Shown here: one piece after another, positions 20,290-32,233 of the stretch
Layout: each line of letters starts with the position of its first letter
Numbering within the stretch: position 1 is the stretch's first letter
NCBI GenBank assembly: GCA_920105625.2
Contig: OV050030.1
Location: 322,138,531-322,202,530 of the forward strand
Direction: 5' to 3'
DNA length: 64,000 nt
DNA from: Clusia tigrina
Lineage: Eukaryota; Arthropoda; Insecta; Diptera; Clusiidae
Made by a program: the position numbers and the translations under genes
Notes under the pieces: model-generated
Database searches by the model: none
Seen by the model: only the letters and a program-made list of their open reading frames with translations
Told to the model about the DNA's origin: nothing

Positions 20290-20375
20290 GATTTTATAGA
20301 AAGAAGCATTTTGAAGACCAAGCCCGTGGCAGGATTTGAACCTGCGACCCTCGGGGTGTGAGGCTAGCATGCTTA
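20290..20375 (-). mobile_element. tRNA-derived SINE, 5'-truncated copy
   Basis: On the minus strand it carries a Pol III B box (GCAGGTTCAAATCCTGCC) and the 3' unit CTTTCTATAAAATC shared with the copy at 45220-45327. It breaks off before the A box. It lies between the Copia polypurine tract and the end of Copia pol, so it was inserted in Copia 3' sequence. Confidence 0.8.
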
Positions 20376-20529
20376 TTAACATTAAAATAATCTTCATTGT
20401 TATTTCGTACATTAGAATTAATCTTCATTATGATTTCGAACATTTTCGTTCATTATTGTTAAGCATTATATATTACCAACTCTCATTATTGAGTTCAGAG
20501 CTTGTCCGCAACCATATCATGTGTTGGAA

Positions 20530-23510
20530 TGTACTGTAAATCACAACAACCTTGCTCAAACTTCTCGCGAATAAAATGGTACTTCACATCTACGAGTATA
20601 TGTTTGCTGCTCTTATGAAATCTGGGTTTTTAATGAGAAGAATGGCGCTCTGATTATCCATGAAAAGAGTAGATTTGACATCGGGTACACCAGATGTTAA
20701 TTCAGCAAATAATCTTTGTAACCATATTAATTCTTTAACTGCTTCGAAGGCTGCAGCACACTCCGCTTCAGTCGTATATAGAGAAACGCAATTTTGCCTT
20801 CTGCTGCTCCAGCTAATGGCACATCCATTGAATACGAAAACTTAACCTGATGTTGATTCGCGAGTTATCACACCACCTACATAGTCTGCATCACTGTAGC
20901 CACATAAACCACGATCATCATCAGTACAAAAAAATATTCCATGATTTTGTGAACCGCAGAGGTACTTCAAAATACTTTTGAAAGCCATTTCATGTATAAT
21001 TGCCGGTTTTTCTAAATAACGTCTAACCACCCCAAGTGCATAACTTATGTCGGGCTTTGTTGCTATGGCAAGATACATAAGGGCTCCCACCAATTGCCTG
21101 TATGGAATCCTACTTGGTGCCTATTTCTCAAAATTACACATTCTTTCATTTGGATCGCTGGGTATGGTTGCTGGATTGCAGTTATTCAAGCAGTATTTCT
21201 CTAAAATCCTTCGTCCGTAAGCTCTTTGATGAACGAAAATTGAACCATCGGGTTTCTGCTGAATTTTCAAACCCAACAAACATCCAACTTTTATTATAAT
21301 CTGAAATTGTTTTAGTAGATAATTTATTAATGATGTAATACTTGCCATATCATCACCAACAATAATGCGATCATCTACGTATATTGACAGTATTGTATTG
21401 TTTTCATCTTTATGTTTTGCAAATGCTCATGCATACCCTAATCCAAAAGCATTGATGAACGATTTAAATTTTAGGTTCCAACATCGTTAAGCCTGTTTTA
21501 AGCCATAGAGACTTACAAATACGTCCGCTATTGTCATCATATCTGTTGCATGTGCACTTCTTCTTGAAGAGAACCATTCAAAAAAGCTGTTTTCACGTCG
21601 TTTCTTTCTAGCTACAATGCCTAAAATTGCTCTCAATGATGTAAAACAAACTGTATGTCTCCAAATAGTCTATGCCAAATTCTTGCGTAAATCCTCCAAC
21701 TTGTAAACGTGCCTTGTATCGCTCGATTGTATTATCGGGATTTCTCTTTATTTTAAACACCCATTTGTTATCAGTCACTTTTTTCTTTTCTGTATTATTC
21801 ACTAAAATCCAAATTTCATTCTGACAAATTGAATCATACTCCTGAATCATAGCTTCCAACCATCTTTCTCGATTTGGGGAGTTGATCTCCTCCTCATAAG
21901 TTTTTGCGTCCTCTGTAATAGTCAACAAATTCAATTCCATTAATCCGGCTTCCTTATGGTTCCGTAACCGTGATTTCAGAATATTTTCTTCATTTATATC
22001 ACTCCAAAACTTTTTTGATCGTGGTAGTGAGCCTTCCTTTTCTGCACTCAGTATTTCGTTCTTATATTCGTTGTCTTCCTGGTTAACGTGCATGTCATCT
22101 TGCTGGGTTGAATTTATCTCGACATCGTCTTCAGTAAACGTGAATGATGATGTTTCTGGCAAAAATTGTACGTCTCGTGCTACCATTATGGAATTAAAAT
22201 GATTCATAACACGAAAACCTTTATGATTATCACTGTAGCCTACAAATATGCATTTTTTGCCTTTAGCTTCCAGCTTTGTACGTTTTTGCTTCGGTACATG
22301 TAAATAAACCTCTGACCCAAAAATGCGAAAATGTTCAAATGGTATACTGATTTATTAAACCAAAGTTTATATAGTGTTTTATTGTACACTGTTCTTGTTC
22401 CATTGCGATTCAAAATGTATCCAGACTTTTATGCTGCTTCTGCCCACAATCTGACGTCGAGATTCTTTCCATGGATCATGTGTCGAGCTGCTTCCATTAT
22501 GGTACAATTCTATCGCTCTATGCTTCCATTTTGTTGTGGTGTATAAGCAACTGAGCTACGATGGTGAATTCCGTTATCTTCTAAGAAAGTATTTACTTCT
22601 GCATTCACAAACTCAGTTCCATTGTCAGTTTGTAGCATTTTTATTAGATGTCCGCATTGCTTTTCTGAAATCTTTATTACGATTTTAAGTTTTTTTATTA
22701 CCTCATACTTATTCTTGAGAACATAGATAAATCGAATATGAGAAAAATCATCCTTAAAAATTATAAAATACCTGGGTCCGCGAAATGATTTCTGCTCTAA
22801 TGGTCCGCAGACATCTGCATGAATAATTTCACCACACTTTGTAGATCGGTCAACACGTAGACCAAAGCTTAGTGATGTTGTTTACCAAAAGCACACCATC
22901 GCAATCAAAATCTTCATTAATGAAATCAATATTATTAATTCTTAGAAAATTGAGAACATATCCTAAATTTTGAAGACCCAGGTGTTTATGCCATACTCGT
23001 GATGTATTCGCGTTAATTAGAACACTTGCTATCGGTTTCTGTTAATTCCCTTAAAGAGCACATGGAACATGTTTGATTTTCTAGCTCTCACTGCAACTAC
23101 ATTACCTCCATTAAGCAACTTAAAATAGTTGTTATCGAACCAGCTTGTGTGACCATTGTCCATTGCTTTTGCTGTCGATAACTTTTGTTGCCGTATAGAT
23201 TTGGAGCATATAACACATCTTGTATAGTTTTTTCTATCCATTTCGTTCCAGTCAAGGATAAAACTTGTATATCTCCGCGTCCAACTGCAAGGATGGTTTT
23301 TCCATTGCCAATCAAAACTTCAACTGGATTATCTAATTCAACAAAAGTTTGGTACCAATCACGGTTTTCACATGTGGCGCCAGAATCTACATACCAAGCG
23401 TCACTTTTATTGCACTAATTGACAGTTTTTAGAGCTTCAACAATTTTCGTAGTCGATTTTACCTTGCAATCTTGTTTATAATGACTAAAACCTCCGCATT
23501 TGAAGCATTT
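20530..23510 (-). pseudogene. pol: Copia pol: zinc knuckle, protease, integrase, RT, RNase H, decayed
   Basis: Motifs in order: zinc knuckle KCFKCGGFSHYKQDC near 23490; protease WYVDSGATCENRDWY near 23380; integrase core with TDNGTEFVNAEVN and TPQQNGSIER near 22640-22520; RT with NKWVFKIKRNPDNTIERYKA and the polymerase box YVDDRIIVGDD near 21385; and RNase H with GALMYLAIATKPDISYALG and GYSDADYVGG near 20900. The domain order PR-IN-RT-RH is diagnostic of Ty1/copia. Frames are interrupted by many stops and indels, so nothing can be translated whole. Confidence 0.9.
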
Positions 23511-23659
23511 ACTCTTGCTTTTAGGTAGGTAGGTAAAATTAGCTCAATTAGCCTCATTTAGTAATAATGCCGATTTGTTGCCATGTCCTCGCGAGCGTAA
23601 AGAAAATTGTAATATGCTTTTGTACAATTAAAACCATCCGGAGTTGCTGACAAATTTTG

Positions 23660-25900
23660 ATAGATGAAAGTTCCAGCTAGTGCAATGCACTAGACTCTCC
23701 TGAAAAGGACTTCCGAGATATTTGAGTCTCAAGCGAGCGAGGGCTGGGCAATCACAAAGAAAGTGTACGACTATTTCTTTCTCATGTGGGTTTTACAGCT
23801 CCTGCAATGAGCATTGAACGGAATACCTATTTTTTTAGCGTGTGTGCCAATAGTCCAATGACCTGTGCAGACAGCTATGATGTTGCTAACTTTTTATCTT
23901 GGTTTATTGAGAAGGCGATTACTTCCTTTTTGCAACATAATCAGGCCATATCATTCTCGAAATGGCACATGTCACAGTGTTTTCCACCTCTCGCGAGCCT
24001 GGCACTACCTAATTCAGCTGTGATATGTCTGTTTGCGAGCATGCATGAGATCCAATTTCTCATTGGTCCTTCCACCCCTGCCCTGTTAAGAGCCAAGTTA
24101 ACAGCTTCAGGCCTTACGTTATTGAAAGCACCTTCGCTCTCTACGAAAGCAGCCAGAGTAAAGTGTTTAAAATGAAGGGATCTTTCTACCACTCGCACCA
24201 CTTTATGTAGTGCAGTCTCCGTAGATCTCCCCATTAGATTCGCATGCTGCGCCATAGAAAGTGTGTGCTCCTCAAAGAGATATCGAATGTGACGATCGAC
24301 GACTCCCTCAAGGACTTTCAGAAAGAAGGAAGTAAGACTAATCGGTCTGAAATCTTTGGCCAATTCATGCCCCCTATTTCTCACCTTCGGAATGAAAACC
24401 ACTCGGGTTTTCCTCTACTTATTTAATATATAATTTAGAGAAATACATGTAGTGAAAATCTCCCTTAACTCAGATATTATAAATCCCTGTGTCTTTTGTA
24501 TGGTGAAAAACTGTTCAATGCCCAGACGACACTAGCCACAGACACTATCTTCCCAAGCAATGCAGCTGGTACGTGTTCTCGACACGCAGAGGTGTTACTT
24601 TGCTCCGAATGATCAGTGCAGTCTGGAAAATTAGTATCAACAAGAATCTTCAATCCCTCCATCGCCGATTCTGCCCACACTTCATCAGTACGTTTTACAA
24701 AGGTTCTGTTGGAGTAATCCTTGGCGAGAAATTTTCAGAGCCTGGCAGAGTCTTTTAGTGGCTCAATAGACTCCCAATGGTCTTGCCAGGAATGGCGTTT
24801 CACATCCCGTACTGCTTTTTTGTGTGTATAAGCTCTCTCTGTAAGCTTGGAAATTTCGACTTATGTAGTATCCTTTAAAGACCCTTCTTTAGTTTGATCT
24901 CAAGTCTCTAAGATTCCTATCCCACCAGGGAGGTAAGGTCTGTTTGCTACGTGAATCAGGACACGAGACCCTGAAAGGTTTTCTCCAAGGTCTCTACTCG
25001 CTTGTCCAGCATCGTTGCAGAAGAAATGGATAATATGTTCCTATCGAGTCTGTTTTTGACCACCCTGTTGAACAGACCACAATCCGTTATTTTTGGATTT
25101 CAGCGGGGTAAAACTATTTCCCGCCCAAACTCAACATTGAAAAGGATAACACGGTGGTCTGACAGAGAGTTCCTCCGAGACACCGCCCAGTTATCCACCC
25201 GAAGATCGGGAGAATTTGTTACCAGAGTGATATCAAGAACTTCCTCCCACCCACCTGAAGTTTCCGAGCCCGGGAAGCTGAAAGTCGGAGAGCTGCCCTT
25301 GTTGCATACACTCAGGTTGTTATTTATAATAAAATCGAAAAGAACCTCACTTCGTTCGTCTCGCGTTGGTGTCGCAGCCTACCAAAACAGTGTCCTTTCT
25401 TAAGATTGTGAATGCAATGAGTCGCCGCACCTCCTCACGTGGTGCCTGCCGATCATGGGCCATATATGACGAGCCGACCATAAGACATTGGCCGCCCAGT
25501 GGTTCTACCTTGACAACTGTGACATCTAATGAGCTGTAATTAGGTAAGAAGAAAACATTAAACGTATTTTTGGCCAAAATACATGCCCTCGGCTAACCTT
25601 CCCCATGGAATGGAACAAGTTATACAGCCTGTCCCAGACATATAATTTGAGACTGCCTGACCCATGGTTCTTGGATCAAGCAGATGCCGATGTCCTCCTC
25701 TCTGAGAAGGACAAGAAGGTTATAAATTGCAGATTTGGTGTGCTGGAGGCTAATATGAGCTACCCTCAGCATCCGTCTTGCCGCCCTGGGCTAGCTTACC
25801 CTCAGTAAGCTCCTCCAGATAGTCGTCCGGAGCCACAGAGGCGGGACAGATTTTTAATTTGGCCCCTGATGCCAAACCGCAACCTATGTTGCTGCTTCTC
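23660..25900 (-). pseudogene. LINE-A ORF2: endonuclease, partial RT, C-terminal Cys/His region
   Basis: An apurinic-type endonuclease is read in pieces: ICLIQEPWV near 25690, SSYMAHDRQAPREEVRRLIA near 25470 and VGCDTNARRTK near 25360. A pre-RT block (GLKILVDTNFPDC) is near 24650. RT motifs follow: VFIPKVRNRGHELAKDFRPI and LTSFFLKVLEGVVDRHIR near 24400-24300, and LAAFVESEGAFNN near 24150. The sequence then joins, without the rest of the RT, a C-terminal CCHC region (HAKKIGIPFNAHCRSC, then CPALARLRLKYLG near 23760). Frames change several times; the gene is dead. Confidence 0.82.
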
Positions 25901-26062
25901 GAGTACCCTCACTGATCAACAGCAACACAGGTTACCTATTTCTCTGGGTTTTGCAGTCGGAGGCACTGGATGAGCTTCGTGCTCTCCAGGTTCATTTTTG
26001 GCAACCAGATGCGCGCCCTAGGTTTCCATCTTCCCTAGTGGTCCCTAGCCACCTCACTATAA

Positions 26063-26608
26063 TCATCCTCGCGACTGCCGCAGCACTTGTGGAAGGGTTC
26101 TCCCGTTTTGGGCATAGCGCCCTCGTTTTGCGCCAGGATCGATCAGTTCTTGCGACCGATTTCGTTTTGCCGCGCAGGCCGGTTGTAGTAATGGTTGTTG
26201 TTTCTTTAGTGTTCCGGTCGTCTGAAACTCCCGGACCACAGCCATATATTTAATATTTTCTTCGGCATCATGTTCGTGCGCTTTACCCTCCCTTTCGTTC
26301 ATGTCAATCTTGTCAAGAATGAACAGAGCCCTCTGGTACCGCGTCTTCAGTACCGAGCCAGAAGACTTCTTATTTTTCAGGTTTTGCACAACCACTTTGG
26401 CTGGTAGCTGGGCAAATTGGGTTGTTGTTTGGCTTGGTGGTCCTAGGATGCTATGGCTGGTATCCTTGGCATCACCGACTACTATGTTCTCCTGACTAGA
26501 GGCCAGGAGTTCATCTTCTGAGGAGGTATTTTGTTCCCACGAGTATGCACGGAAAGGATGGTCCGCTCCGGCAGGGTCAGAATACCGAGGTAAGGCACTT
26601 AAATACAA
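26063..26608 (-). pseudogene. LINE-A ORF1 fragment
   Basis: The open frame of 181 codons lies upstream of ORF2 in the expected place for a nucleic-acid-binding ORF1 protein. It is Gln/Ser/Lys-rich, with a helical segment (LKTRYQRALFILDKIDMN) and a basic tail (AAKRNRSQELIDPGAKRGR). No zinc knuckle is visible, and the frame does not begin at a convincing initiator. The sequence from 26609 to 26872 is presumed 5' untranslated region. Confidence 0.6.
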
Positions 26609-26884
26609 CCGACCATGCCTGGCCGTCGGAGGGGACCGTTAGCGACTGGTTGTTTACACACTACCAGCCATGCAGCTATCGTCACGGATACCTTACACCT
26701 TCGCTTAAAGTGCTTTCTGTACCTGGCTTGGTCTGGCACCTTAGAGCCAGACCTGTCCTGCATGGGAGGTCCTACCAGAGCGGACAACAGTCCACTCCGT
26801 CGGCATAGCTTAGACTCTTCATTAGTGCACTTAAGCCCTACCACCACGTCAACGTGTAGGCACGCGATAGGGACTCTTGCTTTT

Positions 26885-27179
26885 GCTGTTATTGTTTTAT
26901 TTTGTGAATGAGTTGTTTTGTCTTCTAGCATCTGGATATCTCGCCAACAGGGCCTCACTGGTACCAACTTCAATCAAATTAATGTCTTGAATATCTTGCC
27001 GACTTTCTTCGCTATCAATGGATTACGTATGATTATCTTCATTTGTCGAATCCCATGCTGTAGCGAAATGTATATACTCTGAGGACAGTGTCATCAATAT
27101 TTTTGTGATCAGCATTTTGAACTTATATCAACTCCAACAACTTTCAGTTTACTAACTAGGCCCTCCAAAGTCGAAATAT
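26885..27179 (-). pseudogene. gag: Copia gag, middle segment between LINE-A and Gypsy-3
   Basis: The minus strand reads HISTLEGLVSKLKVVGVDIS and then a degenerate KILMTLSSEYIHFATAWDST-like block, which is the copia gag region recognisable from the family. It joins the zinc knuckle across LINE-A and the N-terminal segment across Gypsy-3. Stops are present. Confidence 0.78.
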
Positions 27180-27184
27180 GTGTT

Positions 27185-27408
27185 TGTAGTAGCAAAAGAC
27201 TGTCAAATGTTTTCTGACTCAATTTATTCCATTATTATTTTTTGTATCCTATTTCGTACTGAATGGTACAACTTGCCATCGGTACCGAGTGGTACAACTT
27301 GCCATCGGTACCGAGTGGTACAACTTGCCATCGGTACCGAGTGGTACAACTTGCCATCGGTACCGAGTGGTACAACTTGCCATCGGTACCGAGTGGTACA
27401 ACCTGTCA
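27185..27408 (-). repeat. 3' LTR of Gypsy-3, with expanded minisatellite
   Basis: On the minus strand the LTR starts TGACAGGTTG and ends CTACTACA. It contains five full copies plus a partial copy of a 26-bp unit, against one full copy plus the same partial in the other LTR. The unit begins TGGTACAACTTGCCATCGG on the plus strand and contains the palindrome GGTACC. Confidence 0.9.
27263..27408. repeat. 26-bp minisatellite inside the Gypsy-3 LTR
   Basis: Five tandem, almost identical 26-bp units followed by a 15-bp partial unit. The ORFs on both strands across it are an artefact of the repeat. Identity between units points to recent expansion. Confidence 0.92.
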
Positions 27409-27744
27409 TCTCTTCCCTGCGCAATAATTCAAGTTTTGTTTAGATTAACAATGATAATTTAAGTATATATGGTAGTGTAGGTTGAACTATTTTACATTTC
27501 AGACGTTATATAGGTCTAAAAAGTTAGGGAATTTTATTTGTGGTTTACTTTAACTTAATAACTAATTCATTTAATGAAAATTTACTTTTTTATTTTTTTA
27601 ATTACAAATCCCTTTCCGTATGTTAAGCGTACAGGTCTCGTTATCGTCTTTCGGTGCGTCGAGAAAAAACATTTTTAGGGTTTACAATTTCAACTAACTT
27701 ACCGGGTGCTTCGCTGACGACTGCTTCCTGGTCGATGGAATCGG

Positions 27745-28847
27745 CTACTTCGGCAATTCAATCGAAGTTGAATCCTGGCTCTTAGTGACTTGTTGCAGAA
27801 ATTCGTCGATATCGGCTTCAGATAACTTTTCCTTTGAAACCGGTTGGTCAATGTTTTGACCAATCTGTCGCATTTGGTCTACATGTCGTTTCCAGATTCT
27901 ACCATCGTCGAGTTTAATTTCATAATGCAATCTCCAATTGATTTTACCAAAACGTCATTTTTCATTCGACAGATAATCTCGAACTGACACTCTCCCACCA
28001 AGAATGATTTTTTTACAGTAGGTTGTTCGGCTTTGTTTTGCGTTGGAATCAACAAATCGAGTCGCGATCGTCGACAAATTGATGATTTGCTCGGTGCCGG
28101 ATGCACAGCTCGTCGATACGACATTGAAATATTTGCAACCTCTTTAGTCAAAACCCTTGAGGTACACTGGATTGCTATCAATTTGTGTTTAAATGTTTGA
28201 ACAAAATGTTCAGCTTGTCTGTTGTTCGCGGGATGGTATGGTGTCTCCAATTTGTGCTGTATGCCGTGTTGTTTTAAAAACAGTTGAAATTCGGTTGACG
28301 TAAATTGTGTGCCATGGTCGCTAACAAAAATTTTCGGTGTACCAAATCTTGCAAATACTTCTCCGCACTTTTCAATTGTAGTTGTTGCCGTCATATTATT
28401 TACGACGAAAACTTCCGGCCTTTTGCTGAATGCATCTACCATTACAAATAAGTATTTGCCATGTATTGACCCTGCATAGTCAGCATGAAGCCTTTCGAAT
28501 GGTTTACCAGATGTATTCTAGTGGTGGATTGGTGTCACTTTTGCAGCCTCTGGTTTAATTGACTGGCCAGCGATGCAATTGGCCACCAACTGATCGATGT
28601 CTTTATCCATGCGGTTCCACCAACAGTATCCTCTAGCTAGTGATTTTATCTTAGTGGTGCGAAAATGTTCTGAGTATATCTCATTTAATACTCGCTCTCG
28701 TAAGCCAGTGGGAATGTGAACTCGAATTCCGCGAAGTATACACCCTTTCTGTAGTGTAAACTCTGATTGTGTTATCCCAAATCTGTACTTTGAACCACAC
28801 TCGCGCCCATGTTTCGGACATTCCAACACACATTTCCACTTCTTCAT
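27745..28847 (-). pseudogene. pol: Gypsy-3 integrase
   Basis: The right-hand frame holds the zinc domain region (LNEIYSEHFRTTKIKSLARG, WWNRMDKDIDQLVANC). The left frame holds the core with MVDAFSKRPEVFVVNNMT, the second D in VSDHGTQFTSTEF, and the third position region YHPANNRQAEHFVQTFK (E present). This is followed by a broken C-terminal domain ending in a short acidic tail. A gap and frame change near 28450-28520 separates them. The motif style (THF/WPE-like MVDAFSKRPEV) agrees with Mag-like integrases. Confidence 0.87.
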
Positions 28848-28969
28848 CTTTACGGGTTTCCACGCTGAGCCCTTCCACTGTTACTGGCAAATTTTCAATT
28901 AATTCCGTTTCTATTAAATCTATTTCTTCAATAGAGTTTTTTGGTGCAGTTTCTGGCATCCGTGACAAA

Positions 28970-30540
28970 GCATCTGCATTCGCCTTTTAACATGAATCTC
29001 GTACTGAAATGATTCTAAAAAAATTGCATAATGTTGCATCCGAGTTGCTGATAAGGTTGGTAAGCCCTTTGATGGTCAAAATATCTGTGCAACTGGTTTA
29101 TTATCCGTCACAAGACGACCCTCTTAGCAAATAGGTATTGATAAAACTTCTTAAACCCAAATATTATAGCATAAGCCTCTTTATCGATTTGGGTGTAACA
29201 CTGATGTACTTTCGATAATGTTTCAGATGCAAACTGAATAGGGCTTTTCTGTTCCATCCTGATACGCATGGCTTAAAACGCCGCCAAACCCCATATGGGC
29301 TGGCATCAACCGCTAAGACCAATGGTAATGTTGGGTCGTAATGGGTTAAAACCGTATTTGATGACATTTGCCTTTTTACTTCCACCATTGCCTTTTCACA
29401 TTCAGGGCTCCAACTGAATGGAATATTATTTTGAAGAAGTTGATTAATGGGAAATAAAATTGTGCTCAAATTAACTATGAACCTTCCATAGTAATTTATT
29501 AAACCCACAAATGCTCGAACTTCATCTTTGTTTGTCGGTCGTTTCATCTCTTCAATAGCTACCATTTTACTTTTCATCTTGCGTATGCCACTTCGGTCAA
29601 TCACATAACCGCAATACTCTATATTATCCTTCATAAATTCGGATTTATTCAGATTTACACGCATATTATGCTCATATAGAACATTCAGCTCTTCATCAAT
29701 GCGTTTACAGTGCTGTGCATTCGAACTCACTGTAATTCGAATATCGTCCAGGAATACTGCTTCCCCAGGTACATCATGTAGTAAACCTTCCATGAACCGT
29801 TGCTACTTAGCCGGTGCAGGAGCAATGCCATATGCGTGTTGGCCAATATAGCATTTTGTGTGTAGCGAGTGTAAGCAAATGTCGCTCATCCGGGTGCACC
29901 TCTAATTGCAAATAAGCCTTGGATAGATCTATCTTTGTAAACTTTTCCCTCGCAGACATTGTGCCAAATAATTCATCCATGGTAGGTAACGGGTGCTCAT
30001 AGATTTTCAGAAATGGGTTCACTGTAACCTTATAATCGCCAAAAATTCGTACTTCCCGATTACTTTTCCGAACTACTACAATGGGTGTAGCCCCTTCGCT
30101 AAAATCGACTTTTTCCAATACTCCTTCCTTAACTTGTGCATCTAAGTCTTTCTCAACTGCTTCCATTAATGGAAACGGAACTCTTCGGGCTTTAAAACTA
30201 TTTGGTGATTCATTTTCTTTTAAATATAGTCGAGCTTGGAATCCCGTAATACGCCCCGCTGAAGATGAAAACAATTTTGGGTATTTACTTACGATGTGTT
30301 GCAGCTCCGCATCCATTGACTTCGCCTCAATTGAATTGATAACTAAATCAATACGTGGTTTAGCTATTTGCTTTTCAATTCAATTTAATAGTTCGTACCC
30401 ATTCACGTCCAAGGAGCGGTGATTTGTTGTCTATAATGATATAGAATTTTGCTTTATATTTCTTATCAGTTGTAACATTCCCCACAAAGTCAATTTTACT
30501 TTGCAATAACTATAGAATACTCTCCGGCCATTGAATTATA
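28970..30540 (-). pseudogene. pol: Gypsy-3 protease remnant, RT and RNase H
   Basis: A weak protease end (IDLGAPVTVV) lies near 30590-30500. RT follows with GRITGFQARLYLKENESPN, FSEGATPIVVVRKSNREVR, GDYKVTVNPFLKIYEHPLP and FTKIDLSKAYLQLEV. After a frame change near 29800 comes the polymerase box VFLDDIRITVSSN, then VRAFVGLINYYGRFI. RNase H is marked by VLAVDASPYG near 29310 and a degenerate continuation to 28975. The RT style groups it with Gypsy-1, although the two are clearly different families. Confidence 0.87.
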
Positions 30541-30739
30541 GAATTGCTAAGTGCTTCCTCGCATCGGCCAAGCAAACGACCGTCACTGGAGCACCTAAAT
30601 CAATTTCAAAATTAAGAACAATTATTAACTAACAAATTAACAAAAAATTTAGAACGATTTAATGTTGTGTGAACCGACTGGATATGGTCAATCTTCTCAC
30701 TTTGGATATTAATTTCCTCCTATATTGGACAAAATTCTT

Positions 30740-31507
30740 CAACAGTTGTCTGTTGAGGTTCATCAATTTGCTTCATTTGCTGATTTGCTTTGAAACATGC
30801 CTTTTTCGAATGCCCTCTTCCTTGACAAAATTCGCAATCGGTGTCCTTATGTTTACACGCATTAGCCATGTGAGTGGTAGAGGCGCATCTGTAGCATTTC
30901 AGCTGAATTAAATGATTCCTTGTTTTTGCTGGTTTTCTTTTTTATATCTCTTTGGTTTGACGCATTTCCTGGATTTATCTCATTTGCCTTTTGTTGCAAT
31001 TGCACGCCACCAAATTTTGCTGTCTTACAAGCCACGGCAACGTCCATAGCGATTTTTAGGGTTAGGTTGTCCTTCTCCAACAGCCGTAATTGCACTTTTG
31101 TGTTGTGACCAAACACAAACTGATCCAATAATGCACGAAAATTGTAAAGAACTGTCATGCAGGTAGAAAATCTTTACATTACTCTCCTTCTTTATGTTTA
31201 CGCAAATGTAATTGAAACCGTTCCACGATTTCATTTGGTTTCGGCTCAAAATGTTTTTCTAGCGTGTCACAAATTGTTTGAAACTCTGCGTCTTCTGGCT
31301 CTGTTGGAGCAACTTGATCAGACAAGATATCGTATGTATGCTTCCCCATGTAGAATAGCACATATTGCCGCCGATTTGTATATTTCCATTTTCCTCGACT
31401 TTGTAAATTTGCATTGCCGTTTTGAATCTTGTGACCCACCTTGACCATTTTGTCGATTTGGGATCGAAAGGTTCCAAACTGAATGCAATTGGCTGGACCC
31501 TTGCCAT
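30740..31507 (-). pseudogene. gag: Gypsy-3 gag with zinc knuckles
   Basis: The likely start is the ATG at 31507 (MARVQPIAFSLEPFDPK). The capsid region contains STKWSRWVTRFKTAM and, after a frame change, AEFQTICDTLEKHFEPKPNE. Further left the frame reads two Cys-rich knuckles (CYRCASTTHMANACKHK, then CEFCQGRGHSKKACFK). At least two frame changes are present. The PFDPK...KWSRW start is typical of Mag-like gag proteins. Confidence 0.85.
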
Positions 31508-31595
31508 CGTTGCTTCGCCAGATTTATTGGTTTGTAATAAAAAAAACCGCGTGTACTGTATGCACAGTAAATTCTTTTTCTCCTCGTCGCCAAAT

Positions 31596-31715
31596 TTTTT
31601 TTGCAAAATACAGTCAAATGTTTTCTGACTTAATTTATTCCATTATTATTTTCTGTACCCCATTTCGTACTGAATGGTACAACTTGCCTTCGGTACCGGG
31701 TGGTACAACCTGTCA
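31596..31715 (-). repeat. 5' LTR of Gypsy-3 (120 bp)
   Basis: It is homologous to 27185-27408 but has only one full 26-bp unit. The inner end is followed on the minus strand by TTTGGCGACGAGGAG, the primer-binding site (31580-31594). The inner 10 bp are T-rich and diverged from the other LTR. Confidence 0.85.
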
Positions 31716-31720
31716 GTGTT

Positions 31721-32071
31721 GCTAATATCACTGCAATTCTTTTTATACGCATAAAATTGTTCCAGCAACAAATGTTTGGCAGATTCGTTTGTTTGTTCGT
31801 ACACAGTGTGTTACTTGTCCTGCATTTCTTTCACTGTAATGCAGTTGCATAGATGAAAGAGAATTTTTCCACCACATTCATTCACCATCACTCTTTGTGC
31901 TATTGCATCGTTTTTATTAAAAGCAACTTTACTTTCCGTTGTATTGCTGTCCGCCCCGTTGTCATAACCAAACATATCTGCTGATATCAAGTTCACCTTA
32001 AACTGAAAATTACACATCGGCCATTATGATGACTCGAAGAATTTCAAAATGCCCGATGGCTCATTTTCCAT
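31721..32071 (-). pseudogene. gag: Copia gag, N-terminal segment
   Basis: The likely start is the ATG at 32071, in the right place after the leader. It reads MENEPSGILKFFESS and then a stop. The frame goes on as CNFQFKVNLISADMFGYDNG, KNDAIAQRVMVNECGG and CITVKEMQDK, which match the N-terminal copia gag pattern (AKAQR...TAKEMW-type). It continues to the Gypsy-3 insertion site. The early stop makes it non-functional. Confidence 0.82.
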
Positions 32072-32219
32072 TTTAACTGTTTCTAGAAAGAAAAAAAGTT
32101 ACCTCGAAAAAATGTGAAGAAAACGTGTAAATTTTTTCCTGCCGTTTTACAGCGACAACAAGTAACAAAATACAGTTTATTTACTTATTATCTTATTTAT
32201 TAAATATTAAGCGTTATGT

Positions 32220-32233
32220 CTGGGCCCATAACC
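32220..32233 (-). promoter_or_regulatory. primer-binding site of Copia (internal initiator tRNA-Met)
   Basis: The minus strand reads GGTTATGGGCCCAG directly inside the LTR. Copia is known to prime from an internal fragment of initiator tRNA-Met with this sequence, which supports both family and orientation. Confidence 0.9.

Larger units (their letters stand above)
23523..26872 (-). mobile_element. LINE-A: R1/I-type LINE with internal deletion, inserted in Copia gag
   Basis: The element is flanked by a 12-bp direct repeat, ACTCTTGCTTTT, at 23511-23522 and 26873-26884. Its 3' end on the minus strand is a TACCTACCTACCTA tail. Copia gag continues on both sides. ORF1, an endonuclease, part of an RT and an ORF2 C-terminal Cys/His region are seen in order. 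DNA between the RT palm and the C-terminal region is missing (no FADD box and no complete RNase H), so an internal deletion removed it. Five-prime sequence seems present down to the junction. Confidence 0.85.
27185..31715 (-). mobile_element. Gypsy-3: Mag-like Ty3/gypsy element inserted in Copia gag
   Basis: Direct LTRs (224 bp left, 120 bp right) surround gag, protease, RT, RNase H and integrase on the minus strand. A perfect 5-bp target duplication GTGTT lies at 27180-27184 and 31716-31720. Copia gag sequence is continuous across the two flanks. The LTR length difference is exactly four copies of a 26-bp unit. Primer site and polypurine tract (GCAGGGAAGAGA) are present. Coding is broken in several frames. 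Confidence 0.92.

Noticed and set aside
27180..27443. ORFs on both strands across the 26-bp repeats, and the idea of a CRISPR-like array
   Set aside because: The units are directly adjacent without spacers and lie inside an LTR; an insect genome has no CRISPR arrays.
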